A stretch of DNA of 11,031 bases from Proteobacteria bacterium UBA2996 (GTDB lineage: Bacteria; Pseudomonadota; Gammaproteobacteria; Arenicellales; UBA868). A program made the position numbers and the translations under genes. The stretch lies in the NCBI GenBank assembly GCA_002346525.1, contig DDZY01000047.1, positions 4,532-15,562 of the forward strand, written 5' to 3'. Shown piece after piece: positions 1 through 6,667 of this stretch (positions are counted from its first letter, which is position 1; each line of letters starts with the position of its first letter). The notes under the pieces were generated by a model. It saw only the letters and a program-made list of their open reading frames with translations, ran no database searches and had not been told where the DNA came from.

Positions 1-1218
1 AATCTCATCCAGCACGAAGTCGTCAATCTGCATGAAGTAGGGCGTGATGTTGCGGTCAGCACCGCCGTAAAAGTTGCGTTTGCGTACCGTCAGCGGATCA
101 AGACCTGAGGCGCGGGCAACGCCCTCGATAATGCGTTCACTCGCCAGCATGCCCTGGGGGCCGCCAAAACCCCGAAACGCGGTGTTGGAAACCGTGTTGG
201 TGAAGGTCCGCTGAGACCGGATATTCACGGCGGGAAAATAGTAAGCGTTGTCGACATGAAACATGGCACGGTCATTGACGGGGTCAGACAGGTCTAACGC
301 ACAGCCGCAGCGCGAGGCGAGATTACAGTCGACCGAAAGGATCTTTCCCTGGTCATCGTGACCCACCTGCCAGTCGATTCTGAAGTCATGCCGTTTGCCG
401 GTCAGACGCATGTCATCGTCGCGATCCAGTCGGCATTTAACGGCCTTGTGGTTACGCGACGCGGCGACCGCAGCGAGCGCCGCCCATTGGCAGGCCTGGC
501 TCTCCTTGCCCCCAAAGCCTCCACCCATGCGCCGAACTTCTACTGTGATTGCGTGGGCCGGTTGGTTCAGAACTTTCGCCAGGTGCTGCTGGATTTCGCT
601 TGGATGCTGGGTAGAGCAGTAAACGAGCATATCGCCGTCTTCCTGAGGCACCGCGAGTGAGATCTGTCCTTCAAGATAAAAGTGATCCTGCCCGCCACAG
701 TACAGGGTACCGGCGGTGGTGTGTGGTGCGGCCTGCATGGCTTCACGCCAATCGCCCCGGGTCATGATCTGTTCGTCACTGATAAAGCGCTTTTGTGAAA
801 GTGCATCATCCACCGTCAGGACAGGCTCGGCCGGGCGCACCGTAACTTGACCGAGTGCGGCGGCAGCACGCGCTGCGCGGTGACTGCTGGCGACGACGGT
901 AAAGACCGGTTCACCGTCAAAGCGGATCTCACCGGACGCAAGCAGCGGTTCATCTCCTCGACCCGACGGGCTGACATCATTCTCGCCCGGGATGTCTGCG
1001 GCGCAGAACACATCGATGACCCCCGGGGCGGCGCGGACCGCGTCAAGCTCAACTGCGGTAATGGTGCCAACGGCCGTATCGGCGCCACCGACAGCAAGAT
1101 GCAGTGTGCCGGCAGGAAGGGGGATGTCATCAATATAAACCGCTTCGCCCGTGGTGTGTTTGAGCGCACTGTCGTGGGCAAGTGCTGCTCCGGGTGACGT
1201 GTTGGCCGCGTTACTCAT
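1..1218 (-). CDS. xdhB: Xanthine dehydrogenase, molybdopterin-binding (large) subunit XdhB, partial (C-terminus outside window)
   Basis: Large molybdenum-cofactor subunit of xanthine dehydrogenase, which hydroxylates hypoxanthine and xanthine to urate in the cytoplasm. An open frame runs from the ATG at 1218 to the left edge: 406 codons with no stop, about half of the usual length near 780. The translation, made directly from the minus strand, carries the cofactor motif MGGGFGGKES (residues 231-240) and FRGFGGPQGM (348-357). E239, R317 (in DRAMFH) and F351 align with the bovine active-site residues Glu802, Arg880 and Phe914; E239 and R317 share the same offset of seven from Glu232 and Arg310 of the Rhodobacter capsulatus enzyme. 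The start ATG lies inside the end of xdhA (overlap ATGAGTAA, 8 bases), so the two subunits are probably translationally coupled. The C-terminal catalytic glutamate lies beyond the window. Confidence 0.96.
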   Translation of the reverse strand, partial: MSNAANTSPGAALAHDSALKHTTGEAVYIDDIPLPAGTLHLAVGGADTAVGTITAVELDAVRAAPGVIDVFCAADIPGENDVSPSGRGDEPLLASGEIRFDGEPVFTVVASSHRAARAAAALGQVTVRPAEPVLTVDDALSQKRFISDEQIMTRGDWREAMQAAPHTTAGTLYCGGQDHFYLEGQISLAVPQEDGDMLVYCSTQHPSEIQQHLAKVLNQPAHAITVEVRRMGGGFGGKESQACQWAALAAVAASRNHKAVKCRLDRDDDMRLTGKRHDFRIDWQVGHDDQGKILSVDCNLASRCGCALDLSDPVNDRAMFHVDNAYYFPAVNIRSQRTFTNTVSNTAFRGFGGPQGMLASERIIEGVARASGLDPLTVRKRNFYGGADRNITPYFMQIDDFVLDEI

Positions 1219-2701
1219 AGGCGACCGCCTGCAGCGCTTCGGCCGCCGGAAAAAGTTGGGGGAGGGTTTGGCCGCCAAGGCTTCGAAGGCAACGCTCCAA
1301 CAGTCCGTGCGCTGCCAGCCTGCGGTAGGACGCACTGGCCCGCATGTCGGAGATGGGAGCGAAGTCCTGCGCCAGCGCCTCACCTGCAGAGGTCAGCAAC
1401 GCATCATGAATGGACTGCCCCACCAGAGCCTGTTCACATCGGCTCGCCCGACGCGGGGTCGCGGCCATACCGCCAAAGGCAATACGGGCTGAAGTGATGG
1501 TGTCGTTTTCGATCGAAAACCCAAAGGCACCGCAGACGGCACTGATGTCCTGATCAAAGCGCTTGGAGATTTTCCAGCAGTGAAAGTGGGTATGTCCCTT
1601 CAGCGGCACGCCCACGCTCGCGACAATTTCATCGGGCGCGATATCCTGTTTGCCGTAATCGATAAAAAACGACTCGAGTGCGATGGTGCGAGTACCGCTT
1701 GGGCGCGCAAGATCGACAGAAGCGTCAAGCGCAATCAGGGCCGGAGCGAGATCACCAATCGGCGAGCCGTTGGCGATATTGCCGCCGACTGTCGCCTGCG
1801 CCCGGACCTGTCGGGAGCCAAAGCGATGCAGCAGCGGACCCAGATCAGGTGCGAGTTCTGAGAGCGGAGCGATACTTTCAGCAACGGTAACACCTGCGCC
1901 AATCCTCAGGGCCTCGTCATCTTTTTCGATAGACCGAAGCGCATCAATCTTGCCAAGATCGATGACACCTTCAAAACGGGTATGGCTTTTGTTTACCCAA
2001 AGACCGACGTCCGTTGATCCCGCGATGAGTTGTGCAGTCGGTACCGCCCTTCGGGCCCGCCACAGGTCTTCAAGCGTTTTCGGTAAAACGAATCGGCCAT
2101 TGGATCCGTGCAGATCAAGATAAGTACCGTCATCCTGCCACTTAAGCAGCGTGCTTTCGGCGTGGGTCTGCAGGGATAAAAAGGCCTGTGGAGCGGGCTT
2201 CGTGCAGGCGCTCTTGGCAGCTGAGATGATGGGCCCATAGCCGGTGCAGCGACAGAGGTTTCCTGCAAGGACGTCATTGATGGTGTCCGGGTCGGTGGCG
2301 GCTTGGCCCTTGGCACAGGCATCGTGCAGGCCCACAAGGCTCATCACGATCCCGGGGGTACAGAAACCACATTGTGAACCGTGTTCGTGCGTCATCGCCT
2401 GCTGTACGGGATGAGGCTCGGGCTCTGCGAGGTGTTCGACCGTGAGGATCTGCGTGCTGTCGACCGACGCCAGCGGAACGATGCAGGCATTCACCGGCTC
2501 GTATTGCAATACCCCGTCATGAAGTCTGCCGACCAGCACCGTGCACGCGCCGCAGTCTCCCTCGGCGCAGCCCTCTTTGGTGCCGGTGAGTCGGGCGTCG
2601 AGCCGGACAAAGTCCAGCAGCGTCTGGTGCGCATCAAAAGAGGATCGGTAGATCGTCTCGGGGCCAAGCAGGCAGCGGAATTCAGATCTTGCGTTAGCCA
2701 T
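1211..2701 (-). CDS. xdhA: Xanthine dehydrogenase small subunit XdhA (2Fe-2S and FAD domains)
   Basis: Electron-transfer subunit of xanthine dehydrogenase, 496 aa, the normal size for a bacterial XdhA. The order is: an N-terminal plant-type ferredoxin domain with C45, C50, C53 and C73; a second all-helical 2Fe-2S domain with C111, C114, C150 and C152 (QCGFCTPG and NLCRCTGYGPI); and then an FAD-binding domain with LIAGSTDVGLWV (225-236) and TVGGNIANGSPIGD (304-317). A CO-dehydrogenase-flavoprotein-like C-terminal domain follows. All eight cluster cysteines are present, so it looks functional. Electrons from the XdhB molybdenum site pass through these clusters to FAD and then NAD+. It starts 17 bases after uraH with no strong Shine-Dalgarno, consistent with translation carried over from uraH, and it overlaps xdhB by 8 bases. 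The xdhC cofactor-insertion gene that often follows xdhB would lie off the left edge. Confidence 0.97.
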   Translation of the reverse strand: MANARSEFRCLLGPETIYRSSFDAHQTLLDFVRLDARLTGTKEGCAEGDCGACTVLVGRLHDGVLQYEPVNACIVPLASVDSTQILTVEHLAEPEPHPVQQAMTHEHGSQCGFCTPGIVMSLVGLHDACAKGQAATDPDTINDVLAGNLCRCTGYGPIISAAKSACTKPAPQAFLSLQTHAESTLLKWQDDGTYLDLHGSNGRFVLPKTLEDLWRARRAVPTAQLIAGSTDVGLWVNKSHTRFEGVIDLGKIDALRSIEKDDEALRIGAGVTVAESIAPLSELAPDLGPLLHRFGSRQVRAQATVGGNIANGSPIGDLAPALIALDASVDLARPSGTRTIALESFFIDYGKQDIAPDEIVASVGVPLKGHTHFHCWKISKRFDQDISAVCGAFGFSIENDTITSARIAFGGMAATPRRASRCEQALVGQSIHDALLTSAGEALAQDFAPISDMRASASYRRLAAHGLLERCLRSLGGQTLPQLFPAAEALQAVAYE

Positions 2702-2718
2702 GGTCTGGCAAGCCCGGG

Positions 2719-3069
2719 TCAGCTGCCCCGATACGTGCTGTAGCCATAGGGCGAGACCAGCAGCGGCACATGATAGTGCTCGCCTGGATCCTGGATGCCA
2801 AAGCGCAGGACCACCGTATCCAAAAAGGCGGGTGTGCCGAGAGTCACGTCATTTCGGCGAAAGTAATCACCGACTTCAAAGTGCAGCTCGTAGGTGCCGG
2901 CCATAAAGGCTTCACCGGCAAGAATCGGGCCGTCATTGCGGCCATCATCGTTGGTGATGCCGCTACAGAGAAGACGGTGCCCGTCCTCCAGCCGATAGAG
3001 TGTCCAGGCGATCCCGCTGCCCGGGCAACCGGTCGAAGTGTCCAGTACGTGTGTGGTCAGTTGTCCCAT
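2719..3069 (-). CDS. uraH: 5-hydroxyisourate hydrolase (transthyretin-like protein)
   Basis: Hydrolyses 5-hydroxyisourate, the unstable product of urate oxidation, to OHCU. It is 116 aa, standard for the family. The hallmarks are visible: LTTHVLD at residues 4-10 with the conserved H7, R44 in NDDGRNDG, HYHVPLLVSP (98-107) with the conserved histidines, and the diagnostic C-terminal YRGS (113-116) that separates true hydrolases from transthyretins. The start is supported by a good Shine-Dalgarno (AAGGAGG) just upstream. It is the first gene of the leftward uraH-xdhA-xdhB operon and faces puuE across a shared promoter region. Its presence implies the cell makes 5-hydroxyisourate, so a urate oxidase should exist elsewhere. 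Confidence 0.97.
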   Translation of the reverse strand: MGQLTTHVLDTSTGCPGSGIAWTLYRLEDGHRLLCSGITNDDGRNDGPILAGEAFMAGTYELHFEVGDYFRRNDVTLGTPAFLDTVVLRFGIQDPGEHYHVPLLVSPYGYSTYRGS

Positions 3070-3074
3070 GATCC

Positions 3075-3081
3075 CCTCCTT
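3075..3081 (-). promoter_or_regulatory. Shine-Dalgarno of uraH
   Basis: AAGGAGG on the minus strand, five bases before the uraH ATG. It is one of the strongest ribosome sites in the window and fixes the uraH start. Confidence 0.8.
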
Positions 3082-3207
3082 GCGAAGCTCTGCTGAACAA
3101 GGTGCCGCTTGGTTTTGGCAGTCCCAATCTGCGGGTTTGTCGACTGCTTCGCGCCAGTCTCACATAGCCCTCCGCCAGCGTCAGCCAGGACACCCACCAA
3201 AACACTT

Positions 3208-3248
3208 TCAAAGAGAATTTGATAATACCGGGAAATCTTCATTAAAGT
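3208..3248 (+). promoter_or_regulatory. Possible puuE promoter with overlapping operator-like palindrome
   Basis: This lies in the 235-base divergent gap between uraH and puuE. TTGATA (3219-3224) is one base from the sigma-70 -35 consensus. TAAAGT (3243-3248), 18 bases downstream, is a weak -10 with four of six matches. An inverted repeat, TCAAA-N5-TTTGA (3208-3222), overlaps the -35 box, as a repressor operator would. The elements are short and could arise by chance. A second -10-like TAATAT (3255-3260) has no good -35. I did not find a convincing promoter for uraH on the other strand. Confidence 0.28.
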
Positions 3249-3304
3249 CTCGGCTAATATTCAAGTCGTACAAATCCTGGAAAATCACTCAGAACCTTTT
3301 CTGC

Positions 3305-4225
3305 ATGAGCAACGACAAAGCCTATCCAAGAGATCTTGTCGGTTATGGCCGGAAGCCGCCTCCCGCGCAGTGGCCGGCAGGTGCCCGTATCGCCGTGCAG
3401 TTTGTTGTGAACTATGAAGAAGGGGGAGAGAACTGCGTACTGCATGACGACCCGGCGTCGGAGGCCTTCCTGTCAGAAATCGTCGGAGCTGCCCCCTGGC
3501 CTGGCCAGCGCCATCCCAGCATGGAGTCGATCTATGAGTATGGTTCGCGGGTCGGGGTATGGCGTCTTTTTGATCTTTTTGCGCGTTATGAGATTCCCCT
3601 CACGGTTTTCGGCGTGGCCATGGCGCTCGAACGCAACCCGGCCGTGGCAGAGGCCGCAATGGCGGCAGGCCATGAGATCTGCTCGCACGGTTACCGCTGG
3701 ATTGATTACCGTGATGTTCCGGAAGACGTTGAGCGTGAGCACCTGGAACGTGCCATTGAGATTATTCGCAGCCTGACCGGCGAGCGGCCGTTGGGCTGGT
3801 ATACCGGCCGGACCAGTGAGCGTACCCGAGCGCTGGTTGTGCAAGAGGGCGGATTTCTTTACGACGCCGATGACTACAACGATGACCTGCCTTTCTGGAC
3901 TGAAGTCAGCGGCAAGTCTCATCTGGTTGTGCCCTATACGCTGGACAACAACGACATGCGCTTTGCCACGCCGCAGGGATTTAACAGCGGCGACCAGTTC
4001 TACAGTTATCTTCGGGATGCGTTTGACGTGCTTTATGCAGAGGGCGAGCACACCCCCAGGATGATGTCGGTAGGGCTGCATTGCCGATTGGCGGGGCGGC
4101 CCGGGCGATTGGCGGCTTTGGCGCGCTTCATTGAGCATACACGCCGTTTCGATGATGTCTGGTATGGCCGGCGGATTGATATCGCCCGCCACTGGCGAGC
4201 CGTGTACCCGGCAACCGCATCGTGA
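3305..4225 (+). CDS. puuE: Allantoinase, PuuE (polysaccharide-deacetylase-like) type
   Basis: Hydrolyses allantoin to allantoate. This is the PuuE type, built on a NodB/polysaccharide-deacetylase fold and unrelated to the metal-dependent amidohydrolase allantoinases (AllB/PucH). The protein is 306 aa, close to the roughly 308 aa of Pseudomonas PuuE, which it resembles along its length from the start (YPRDLVGYGRKPP) to RRIDIARHW (289-297). Visible family blocks are NYEEGG (36-41), SMESIYEYGSR (72-82), HEICSHGYRWIDYR (123-136), RPLGWYTGRT (161-170) and GLHCRLAGRP (257-266). I chose the ATG at 3305 because family members begin there; the frame stays open upstream to 3038 but that part runs into uraH sequence. 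No clear Shine-Dalgarno precedes the ATG. First gene of puuE-uraD-alc-allA. Confidence 0.96.
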   Translation: MSNDKAYPRDLVGYGRKPPPAQWPAGARIAVQFVVNYEEGGENCVLHDDPASEAFLSEIVGAAPWPGQRHPSMESIYEYGSRVGVWRLFDLFARYEIPLTVFGVAMALERNPAVAEAAMAAGHEICSHGYRWIDYRDVPEDVEREHLERAIEIIRSLTGERPLGWYTGRTSERTRALVVQEGGFLYDADDYNDDLPFWTEVSGKSHLVVPYTLDNNDMRFATPQGFNSGDQFYSYLRDAFDVLYAEGEHTPRMMSVGLHCRLAGRPGRLAALARFIEHTRRFDDVWYGRRIDIARHWRAVYPATAS

Positions 4226-4743
4226 CCGGGGGCGTGAGCGCGATGGATCGTGCTGTCTTTTTGGAGCACTTCGGCGGTGTTTATGAGCACTCCCCTTGGA
4301 TTGCCGAACAGGTATTCGATACGGGCCTGGGCCCGCTGACGGATACCCCATCGGGTTTGTCGGCAGCCATGAGGGAGGTGGTGGATCAGGCAGGCCGTGA
4401 GCCTCAGCGGGTGCTGCTGCGGGCGCACCCCGATCTTGCCGGGCGGCTCGCAGTATCCGGTGGTCTCACGGCCGCCTCGTCCGCCGAGCAGGCCGGCGCG
4501 GGTCTCGATCAGTGCACGCCAGAGGAGTTCAGTGCATTCACAGAACTCAACACCCGCTATTCAGAGAAATTTGGTTTTCCGTTTATTGTGGCGGTTCGGG
4601 GTCTTGACCGGGCAGGGATTCTTGAACGGTTTCGCCAAAGGGCGGAACATGACCAGGATACGGAATTCAATGAAGCGCTGAGCCAGGTGCACCGGATCGC
4701 CCGCCTTCGCATTGACGATGTGTTTGCCCAAATAAGGACCTGA
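4222..4743 (+). CDS. uraD: OHCU decarboxylase
   Basis: Decarboxylates 2-oxo-4-hydroxy-4-carboxy-5-ureidoimidazoline (OHCU) stereospecifically to S-allantoin, the step after UraH. It is 173 aa from the GTG at 4222. Family signatures are FEHSPW-like VYEHSPWIAE (20-29), RAHPDLAG (67-74) with the catalytic histidine H69, the conserved EQ pair (89-90), and NTRYSEKFGFPFIVAVRG (110-127). The GTG overlaps the puuE stop by four bases (GTGA), typical of coupled genes, and gives the short N-terminal lead that UraD proteins usually have before the MDRAAF-like segment. An ATG at 4243 with a G-rich stretch upstream would give 166 aa and is the main alternative start. Confidence 0.95.
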   Translation: MTGGVSAMDRAVFLEHFGGVYEHSPWIAEQVFDTGLGPLTDTPSGLSAAMREVVDQAGREPQRVLLRAHPDLAGRLAVSGGLTAASSAEQAGAGLDQCTPEEFSAFTELNTRYSEKFGFPFIVAVRGLDRAGILERFRQRAEHDQDTEFNEALSQVHRIARLRIDDVFAQIRT

Positions 4744-4749
4744 CCAGTT

Positions 4750-5757
4750 ATGACTGACAACAATGACGTTCCGGCATTTGCCCGCCACCTGGTAAATCTT
4801 GCGGCATCTCGCCTCGGGGCAGAAACGCTTTCCTGCAGTGATGATTTCTTTGCTCCCATGGAGCGCATGCTTCAGGATAACGACCCGGTATTTATCCCTG
4901 ACAAATTTGACGATCATGGCAAGTGGATGGATGGCTGGGAGAGCCGTCGCCGGCGCGGTGGCGGCCATGACCACGTCATTGTGAGATTGGGCACGCGGGG
5001 AGTGATCCGCGGGTTGGATATCGACACCCGTTATTTCACCGGCAACTATCCGCCAGGCGCCTCGCTCGAAGCCGCGGACGCGCCGGTTGGGACTCGTCCG
5101 GAAGACCTTCAATGGCGCGAGATCCTTGGGCCCACCGATCTTGGACCGGATAGCCACCATTATCTTGAGATATCAGATGACACCCCGGCCACCCACCTTC
5201 GCCTGAATATCTTTCCAGACGGAGGTGTGGCGCGCCTGAGGGTTTATGGTGAGCCGCTGCCGGACTGGAGCCGGATGGATGAGAACACCCCGGCGGAACT
5301 TTCGGCGATCACCAATGGCGGACGGATTGCCGGCTTTAATGATGCGCACTACGGCAACCCCTGGGTGATCCTGACCCACGGGCGAGGGGTGAACATGGGC
5401 GATGGTTGGGAAACCCGCCGCCGCCGCGAACCGGGAAACGATTGGATACTCGTGCGCTTGGGCGCACCTGGGGTGATCGAAAAGATCGAGGTCGATACGG
5501 CGCACTTCAAAGGGAACTACCCGGACCGCTGTTCGGTTCAGGCAGCCCTGGTTGAAGGTCTGGATGATGCTGCCTTGAGCCAGCAGGCGGGCGAATGGCC
5601 AGAACTGCTGTCCGCATCCAAACTCGAAATGGATGCCCAGCATTTTTTTGAAGCGGATGCACTCAATGATGTCGGTGCGGTCAACTGCCTGCGGCTCAAT
5701 ATCTTCCCCGATGGTGGGGTGAGCCGCTTTCGGGCAGTCGGAAAGCCCCAGCGCTAA
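4750..5757 (+). CDS. alc: Allantoicase
   Basis: Hydrolyses allantoate to ureidoglycolate and one urea. It is 335 aa, normal for the family, and made of two tandem copies of the allantoicase beta-sandwich domain. The repeat is obvious: DGWESRRRR (61-69) pairs with DGWETRRRR (218-226), TGNYPPGASLEA (97-108) pairs with KGNYPDRCSVQA (254-265), and LRLNIFPDGGVARLRVYGEP (150-169) pairs with LRLNIFPDGGVSRFRAVGKP (314-333). The ATG at 4750 follows uraD by six bases, with AAGGA (4734-4738) inside the uraD tail as a ribosome site. With AllA next, the route is the two-step release of urea rather than the allantoate amidohydrolase (AllC) ammonia route. Confidence 0.97.
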   Translation: MTDNNDVPAFARHLVNLAASRLGAETLSCSDDFFAPMERMLQDNDPVFIPDKFDDHGKWMDGWESRRRRGGGHDHVIVRLGTRGVIRGLDIDTRYFTGNYPPGASLEAADAPVGTRPEDLQWREILGPTDLGPDSHHYLEISDDTPATHLRLNIFPDGGVARLRVYGEPLPDWSRMDENTPAELSAITNGGRIAGFNDAHYGNPWVILTHGRGVNMGDGWETRRRREPGNDWILVRLGAPGVIEKIEVDTAHFKGNYPDRCSVQAALVEGLDDAALSQQAGEWPELLSASKLEMDAQHFFEADALNDVGAVNCLRLNIFPDGGVSRFRAVGKPQR

Positions 5758-5758
5758 G

Positions 5759-6256
5759 ATGCACGCTCTTTCATTAATGCCACAGCCGTTGACCGCAGAA
5801 GCCTTTGCGGCGTTCGGGGATGTGATCGAGGCACGATCCGACACGGTCATCAACATCAACCAGGGAACATCCCAGCGCTTTCATGATCTTGCCCGCGTTG
5901 ACGTGGCTTCCAGTGAGGGTCATCCGCTGGTCAATATCTTTCGAGCCTCGCCGTACCCTGAGCCGCTGACTCTTTCCATGATGGAAAAACACCCCCTTGG
6001 ATCGCAACTCTTCATGCCGCTTCAGGCGCATGCCTATCTGGTTGCGGTTGCTCAGGCATCGGACCAAGTCAGCGCCCGCGATATCAGCGTCTTCAGTGCG
6101 AGCGGCAATCAGGGTGTGAACTTCCGGCCGGGAACCTGGCACCATCCGCTGTTGGTGCTGGTTCAGCAGGATTTTCTGGTCGTCGACCGGGGAGGCAAAG
6201 GCGACAATCTCGTCGAGCAGGATCTGAATCAGTCAGTCTTGATATCGCGTGACTAG
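5759..6256 (+). CDS. allA: Ureidoglycolate lyase, AllA family
   Basis: Splits ureidoglycolate into glyoxylate and urea, the last ring-derived step of the pathway. It is 165 aa, close to the usual 160-170, with a cupin-like fold. Conserved blocks are PLTAEAFAAFGDVIE (10-24), EKHPLGSQLFMPL (76-88) and the very characteristic NFRPGTWHHPLLVL (121-134). It starts one base after the alc stop codon, so it is certainly in the same operon. A second in-frame ATG at 5777 (MPQPLTAEAF) would also fit the family; the Shine-Dalgarno is weak for both. Older databases call this family ureidoglycolate hydrolase, but urea release is the established activity. Confidence 0.95.
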   Translation: MHALSLMPQPLTAEAFAAFGDVIEARSDTVININQGTSQRFHDLARVDVASSEGHPLVNIFRASPYPEPLTLSMMEKHPLGSQLFMPLQAHAYLVAVAQASDQVSARDISVFSASGNQGVNFRPGTWHHPLLVLVQQDFLVVDRGGKGDNLVEQDLNQSVLISRD

Positions 6257-6314
6257 GTTGGCCCCTACGCGGTGCTCACAGATAGACGATAATGACGCGG
6301 TTGCCGTGTCAACC

Positions 6315-6318
6315 AGGA
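6315..6318 (+). promoter_or_regulatory. Shine-Dalgarno supporting the GTG start of the cytochrome gene
   Basis: AGGA eight bases before the GTG at 6327. No ATG in this frame precedes the hydrophobic signal sequence, so this site decides the start. Confidence 0.55.
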
Positions 6319-6326
6319 CATAACCA

Positions 6327-6644
6327 GTGAAAAGAGCCTATCAACGATTTGCCGCCCTCGTCTTGCTCGTCGTGTCGCTTCCTGTCTTGGCCCTGCTTGC
6401 AGGCGAAGCCGAGGACGGCGGACCGCTACATGATCAGTTTTGCCTGGGCTGCCATGTCAGCATGTTTGGCGGGGACGGCAGCGCCATCTATCTTCGAGGC
6501 GAGCGCCGGGTCAACAGCATCGAGGGCCTGATGGGACAGGTCGCTTTCTGTAATGAGCAGATCAAGGTCGGCCTGAACGAGTACGAGATAGACGACATCG
6601 TCGCTTACCTCAACGAGTCTTACTACCAGTTCGAGACCGACTAG
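6327..6644 (+). CDS. Small periplasmic monoheme c-type cytochrome
   Basis: 105 aa, started at GTG 6327 (VKRAYQRF, read as Met). Residues 1-25 are a typical Sec signal (basic KRAYQR, then a hydrophobic run of about 17 residues ending ALLAG); cleavage is likely near residues 25-28. One heme c attachment site, CLGCH, has C39, C42 and axial H43. The remainder (LRGERRVNSIEGLMGQV, C75, then YEIDDIVAYLNESYYQF at 86-102) resembles small gammaproteobacterial class I-like cytochromes that I remember with an RRV...QV..C....D.VAYLN.YY.F pattern; this recollection is not a search result. The sixth heme ligand is not obvious; M46 and M69 are candidates. It sits 70 bases after allA and 23 bases before a GMC dehydrogenase, so it may be that enzyme's electron acceptor. 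No gene symbol is justified. Confidence 0.85.
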   Translation: MKRAYQRFAALVLLVVSLPVLALLAGEAEDGGPLHDQFCLGCHVSMFGGDGSAIYLRGERRVNSIEGLMGQVAFCNEQIKVGLNEYEIDDIVAYLNESYYQFETD

Positions 6645-6667
6645 CGCTGACTGATCAGGGCCGTAGC

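Noticed and set aside
3038..3304. Upstream extension of puuE to 3038
   Set aside because: The extra 89 codons overlap uraH and the promoter gap and are absent from known PuuE proteins; the family N-terminus begins at 3305.
3473..4351. Long open frame of 292 codons on the minus strand opposite puuE
   Set aside because: It is the antisense shadow of a GC-rich real gene; the translation is low-complexity-like, with many Arg, Pro and Gly residues and no recognisable domain, while puuE on the other strand matches its family throughout.
4750..5757. Gene fusion or tandem duplication artefact in alc
   Set aside because: The two-domain repeat is the normal architecture of allantoicase.
5173..5859. 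Open frame of 228 codons on the minus strand opposite alc
   Set aside because: It spans the alc/allA junction in antisense and shows no family features; alc and allA are certain.
6257..6326. Promoter for the cytochrome/GMC pair (GATAAT at 6288-6293)
   Set aside because: The only -35-like sequence, TTGGCC at 6258, is 24 bases away, too far for sigma-70; read-through from allA is as likely.
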